The notes under the pieces are model-generated. The model was given only the letters and a program-made list of their open reading frames with translations. It made no database searches and was not told where the DNA came from. A stretch of 64,000 nt of DNA from Trinickia terrae (lineage in GTDB: Bacteria > Pseudomonadota > Gammaproteobacteria > Burkholderiales > Burkholderiaceae), in contig NZ_SWJE01000009.1 of NCBI RefSeq assembly GCF_005144415.1, positions 124,001 through 188,000 on the forward strand, given 5' to 3'. Position numbers and translations under genes: made by a program. How positions within the stretch are numbered: position 1 is the first letter of the stretch; every line of letters begins with the position of its first letter. Of this stretch, positions 62,258 through 64,000 are shown piece after piece.

Positions 62258-62958
62258 GCACGCGCGCGCCGGTTCTGTACCTGTCGCCGCACCGCGACGA
62301 TATCGCGTATTCGCTGGCGGGCCGCGTGCTCTCGGCCCGCGGCCCGCGCGGCGCGGGCATCGCCGTCACCGTGTTCACGCGCAGCGATTTCGCGCCCTAT
62401 GCGCGCGCCGGGCTCACGGCCGATGAGATCACGCAGCTGCGCGCACTCGAAGAGGCCAGGGCATGCCGCGCGTTGAACCTGGAGACCATGGCGCTGCCGT
62501 TCGCCGAAGCGCCGCTGCGCGGGTACGGCAGCGATGCGCTGTTCGTCGACGAAGCCGCCGCGCTGCGCGACCCCATCGTCGATACGCTCGCCGAGCGGTT
62601 CGCCGCACTGCATGCGCAGTTGAAGCCGTGCGCCGTCTACGCGCCGCTCGGCATCGGCGGCCACGTCGATCATCTTGTCACGCGCGCTGCCGCGCAGATC
62701 GCGTTCGGGCCGCATTGCCCGCTGCCGCTCTACGAAGACCTGCCGTACGCGGGCGAGCTCGATGAGGCCGGCTATCGCTCAGCCCTGCAATGCTGCACCG
62801 GCGAGCGCCGCGGCGAGCTTACGGCCGCCGGCGGCTGGCTCGCCGACAAACTCGGCGTGCTCTCGTTCTACGCGTCGCAGGTGGCCCGCAAGGATCTCGA
62901 CGCCGTCATTTCACACACTAACCGGATTGGAGGCGAACGTGTCTGGATCGCTGGCTGA
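62254..62958 (+). CDS. PIG-L family deacetylase
   Basis: A 234-residue zinc-dependent N-acetyl deacetylase of the PIG-L/LmbE type. Metal ligands are His13 and Asp16 in SPHRDDIA and His140 in GGHVDH (137-140). Members remove acetyl from N-acetylated sugars, so the enzyme probably trims an amino sugar made in this pathway. The start overlaps the GT4 stop (ATGA) and the gene overlaps the next by 20 bases. Confidence 0.9.
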   Translation: MSTRAPVLYLSPHRDDIAYSLAGRVLSARGPRGAGIAVTVFTRSDFAPYARAGLTADEITQLRALEEARACRALNLETMALPFAEAPLRGYGSDALFVDEAAALRDPIVDTLAERFAALHAQLKPCAVYAPLGIGGHVDHLVTRAAAQIAFGPHCPLPLYEDLPYAGELDEAGYRSALQCCTGERRGELTAAGGWLADKLGVLSFYASQVARKDLDAVISHTNRIGGERVWIAG

Positions 62959-63760
62959 CGTCTGCATTTTGACCTTCGCAGTCGACCGTCCCGACGAGCT
63001 GGCGCGCTGCATCGCGAGCGTCGCCGCGCAGCGCGGCTCGCCGCGTCTGCGGCACCGGGTGCTGTCGGAGCGCGTCGACGCGCTGCGCGACGCACCCGCG
63101 CTAGCCCGCTGGCGCACCGCGGTCGAATGGCATTCGCTCGACGGAGAGCCGTTCCAAGGCGCCTCGTCGCCGCGCATCGCGCGCTTGCGGCAGGCCGCGC
63201 TGCTCGACGTGCAAGAGCCCTTCGTCTGCTTCCTCGATGACGACAACGCGATCGATCCTGACCACATCCGGTCGCTGCTGGACCTGATCGAGCGGGACGG
63301 GCTCGATGCCGCGCACTCGTGGCGTTTCGTCCGCTTTCCCGACGGCTCCCCTTTCCCGTTCGACTTTTTCCCCTGGCAGGGCGATCCCGCCGTCGCCGCG
63401 CAGCTGTACCGCGAGTGCGTGGAGCTCGGCGCCATCGTGCCGGGCAGCCCGGTGATGCGCGACGGTGCGCCCCGCAACGCGCCCGCCGATGCGGATGCCG
63501 GCAGTTTGACGGTCGACATGAACGAATGGCTGTTCAAAACGGAGACGCTGCGCCGCATCGGTTTCGATACCGAGTTCAGCGAGACCGATCTGCGCATGCG
63601 CACCGGCGAGGACGACAAGTTGTATCGCCGTTTCCTGCGCCATGCGGTGCGCTTCGCGTGCACGGAGCAGCCGACCGTGCAGTACTACCTGGGCGGCGTG
63701 TCGAACCTGCGTCTGACAAGCGGCCCGACTGTGGAAACTCTCGATGGAGGTGCGGCATGA
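62939..63760 (+). CDS. GT2-like glycosyltransferase
   Basis: A 273-residue GT-A-like protein. It starts with VCILTFAVDRPDELARCIAS, and VCFLDDDNAIDPDHI carries the metal-binding acidic motif of family 2 enzymes; GEDDKLYRRFL is a late acidic motif. The start is GTG 62939, supported by TTGGAGG five bases upstream; it overlaps the PIG-L gene. The stop overlaps the next start (ATGA). Donor and acceptor unknown. Confidence 0.8.
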   Translation: MSGSLADVCILTFAVDRPDELARCIASVAAQRGSPRLRHRVLSERVDALRDAPALARWRTAVEWHSLDGEPFQGASSPRIARLRQAALLDVQEPFVCFLDDDNAIDPDHIRSLLDLIERDGLDAAHSWRFVRFPDGSPFPFDFFPWQGDPAVAAQLYRECVELGAIVPGSPVMRDGAPRNAPADADAGSLTVDMNEWLFKTETLRRIGFDTEFSETDLRMRTGEDDKLYRRFLRHAVRFACTEQPTVQYYLGGVSNLRLTSGPTVETLDGGAA

Positions 63761-64000
63761 GCGAACTGGCAGTGACGGGAGGGCGCGCGATCCGCAGCAC
63801 GCCGTGGCCGCAATGGCCGCGTACGACGGCGGCCGCCGAGGCGGCGGTGACGGACGTGCTGCGCAGCGGGCGATGGGCGGTCAGCGGGCTGTCGAACGGC
63901 GCGGGCGATGCCTACGACACGCGTTTTGCCCGCGCGTTTGCCCAATACAACGGCGTGGGGTTCTGCATCCCGACCGCGAACGGCACGAGCGCGCTGATGT
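63757..64000 (+). CDS. DegT/DnrJ/EryC1/StrS aminotransferase (partial)
   Basis: The first 81 residues of a PLP-dependent sugar aminotransferase, cut by the window end. MSELAVTGGRAIRSTPWPQW, then VLRSGRWAVSGL and FCIPTANGTSALM match the N-terminus of the DegT family (substrate-loop glycine and the GTSAL segment near the cofactor). These enzymes make 3- or 4-amino deoxy sugars. The catalytic Lys lies outside the window. It fits an amino-sugar glycan pathway together with the PIG-L deacetylase. Confidence 0.85.
   Translation, partial: MSELAVTGGRAIRSTPWPQWPRTTAAAEAAVTDVLRSGRWAVSGLSNGAGDAYDTRFARAFAQYNGVGFCIPTANGTSALM

Overview
The window is GC-rich chromosome from a Burkholderiaceae bacterium (Burkholderia sensu lato: Burkholderia, Paraburkholderia, Trinickia or a relative). 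The evidence is the mltG-tmk-holB-tatD order, the yeaG/yeaH/spoVR module, DUF4148 and SYLF proteins, and very high GC with long antisense shadow frames. No rRNA, tRNA or CRISPR array is visible.

Layout. 1-9640: housekeeping genes: a ygfZ fragment on the minus strand, then mltG, tmk, holB and tatD, a periplasmic ankyrin protein followed by a Rap1a/Tai-type protein, otsA, a COG4637-like ATPase and a GT4 glycosyltransferase. 9754-12354: small envelope proteins (SYLF lipoprotein, two-helix membrane protein, PsiF) and a small unknown. 12556-17530: a ribose-type ABC importer (rbsB, rbsA, rbsC) with its LacI-family regulator. A shared motif lies in front of rbsB, rbsA and rbsR, and a strong hairpin separates rbsB from rbsA. 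17722-22135: a chemoreceptor with a CheR tether and a penicillin-acylase-type hydrolase. 22708-27708: the PrkA / DUF444 / SpoVR stress module. 27947-36050: 2-oxoglutarate permease, phosphoribosyltransferase, CHASE protein, 2OG-Fe(II) oxygenase, adenosine-specific kinase, DUF4148 protein, and a divergent lysR / ydbC pair.

36050-39719 is an accessory stretch with patchy lower GC. It holds a methyltransferase plus a 63-residue protein closed by a terminator, a protein with an F-box-like N-terminus and nine AVSSP repeats, and about 1.1 kb without a recognisable gene. 39720-56611 looks like one long operon: a 107-residue protein, a secreted 306-residue protein, a 1217-residue beta-rich protein, an intact EEP-superfamily nuclease/phosphatase, and a 3434-residue protein with several LysM-like modules. 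A terminator hairpin sits just ahead of its first gene, and a perfect LacI/PurR-type palindrome lies further upstream. This is the best candidate for an undescribed system. I cannot assign its function from sequence alone.

56706-57858 holds a small membrane protein and decayed gene fragments. 58076-64000 is a glycan or glycoconjugate locus: a GT9-like protein diverges from a tightly coupled run of radical SAM/SPASM enzyme, methyltransferase, GT4, PIG-L deacetylase, GT2-like enzyme and a DegT-type aminotransferase cut by the window end.
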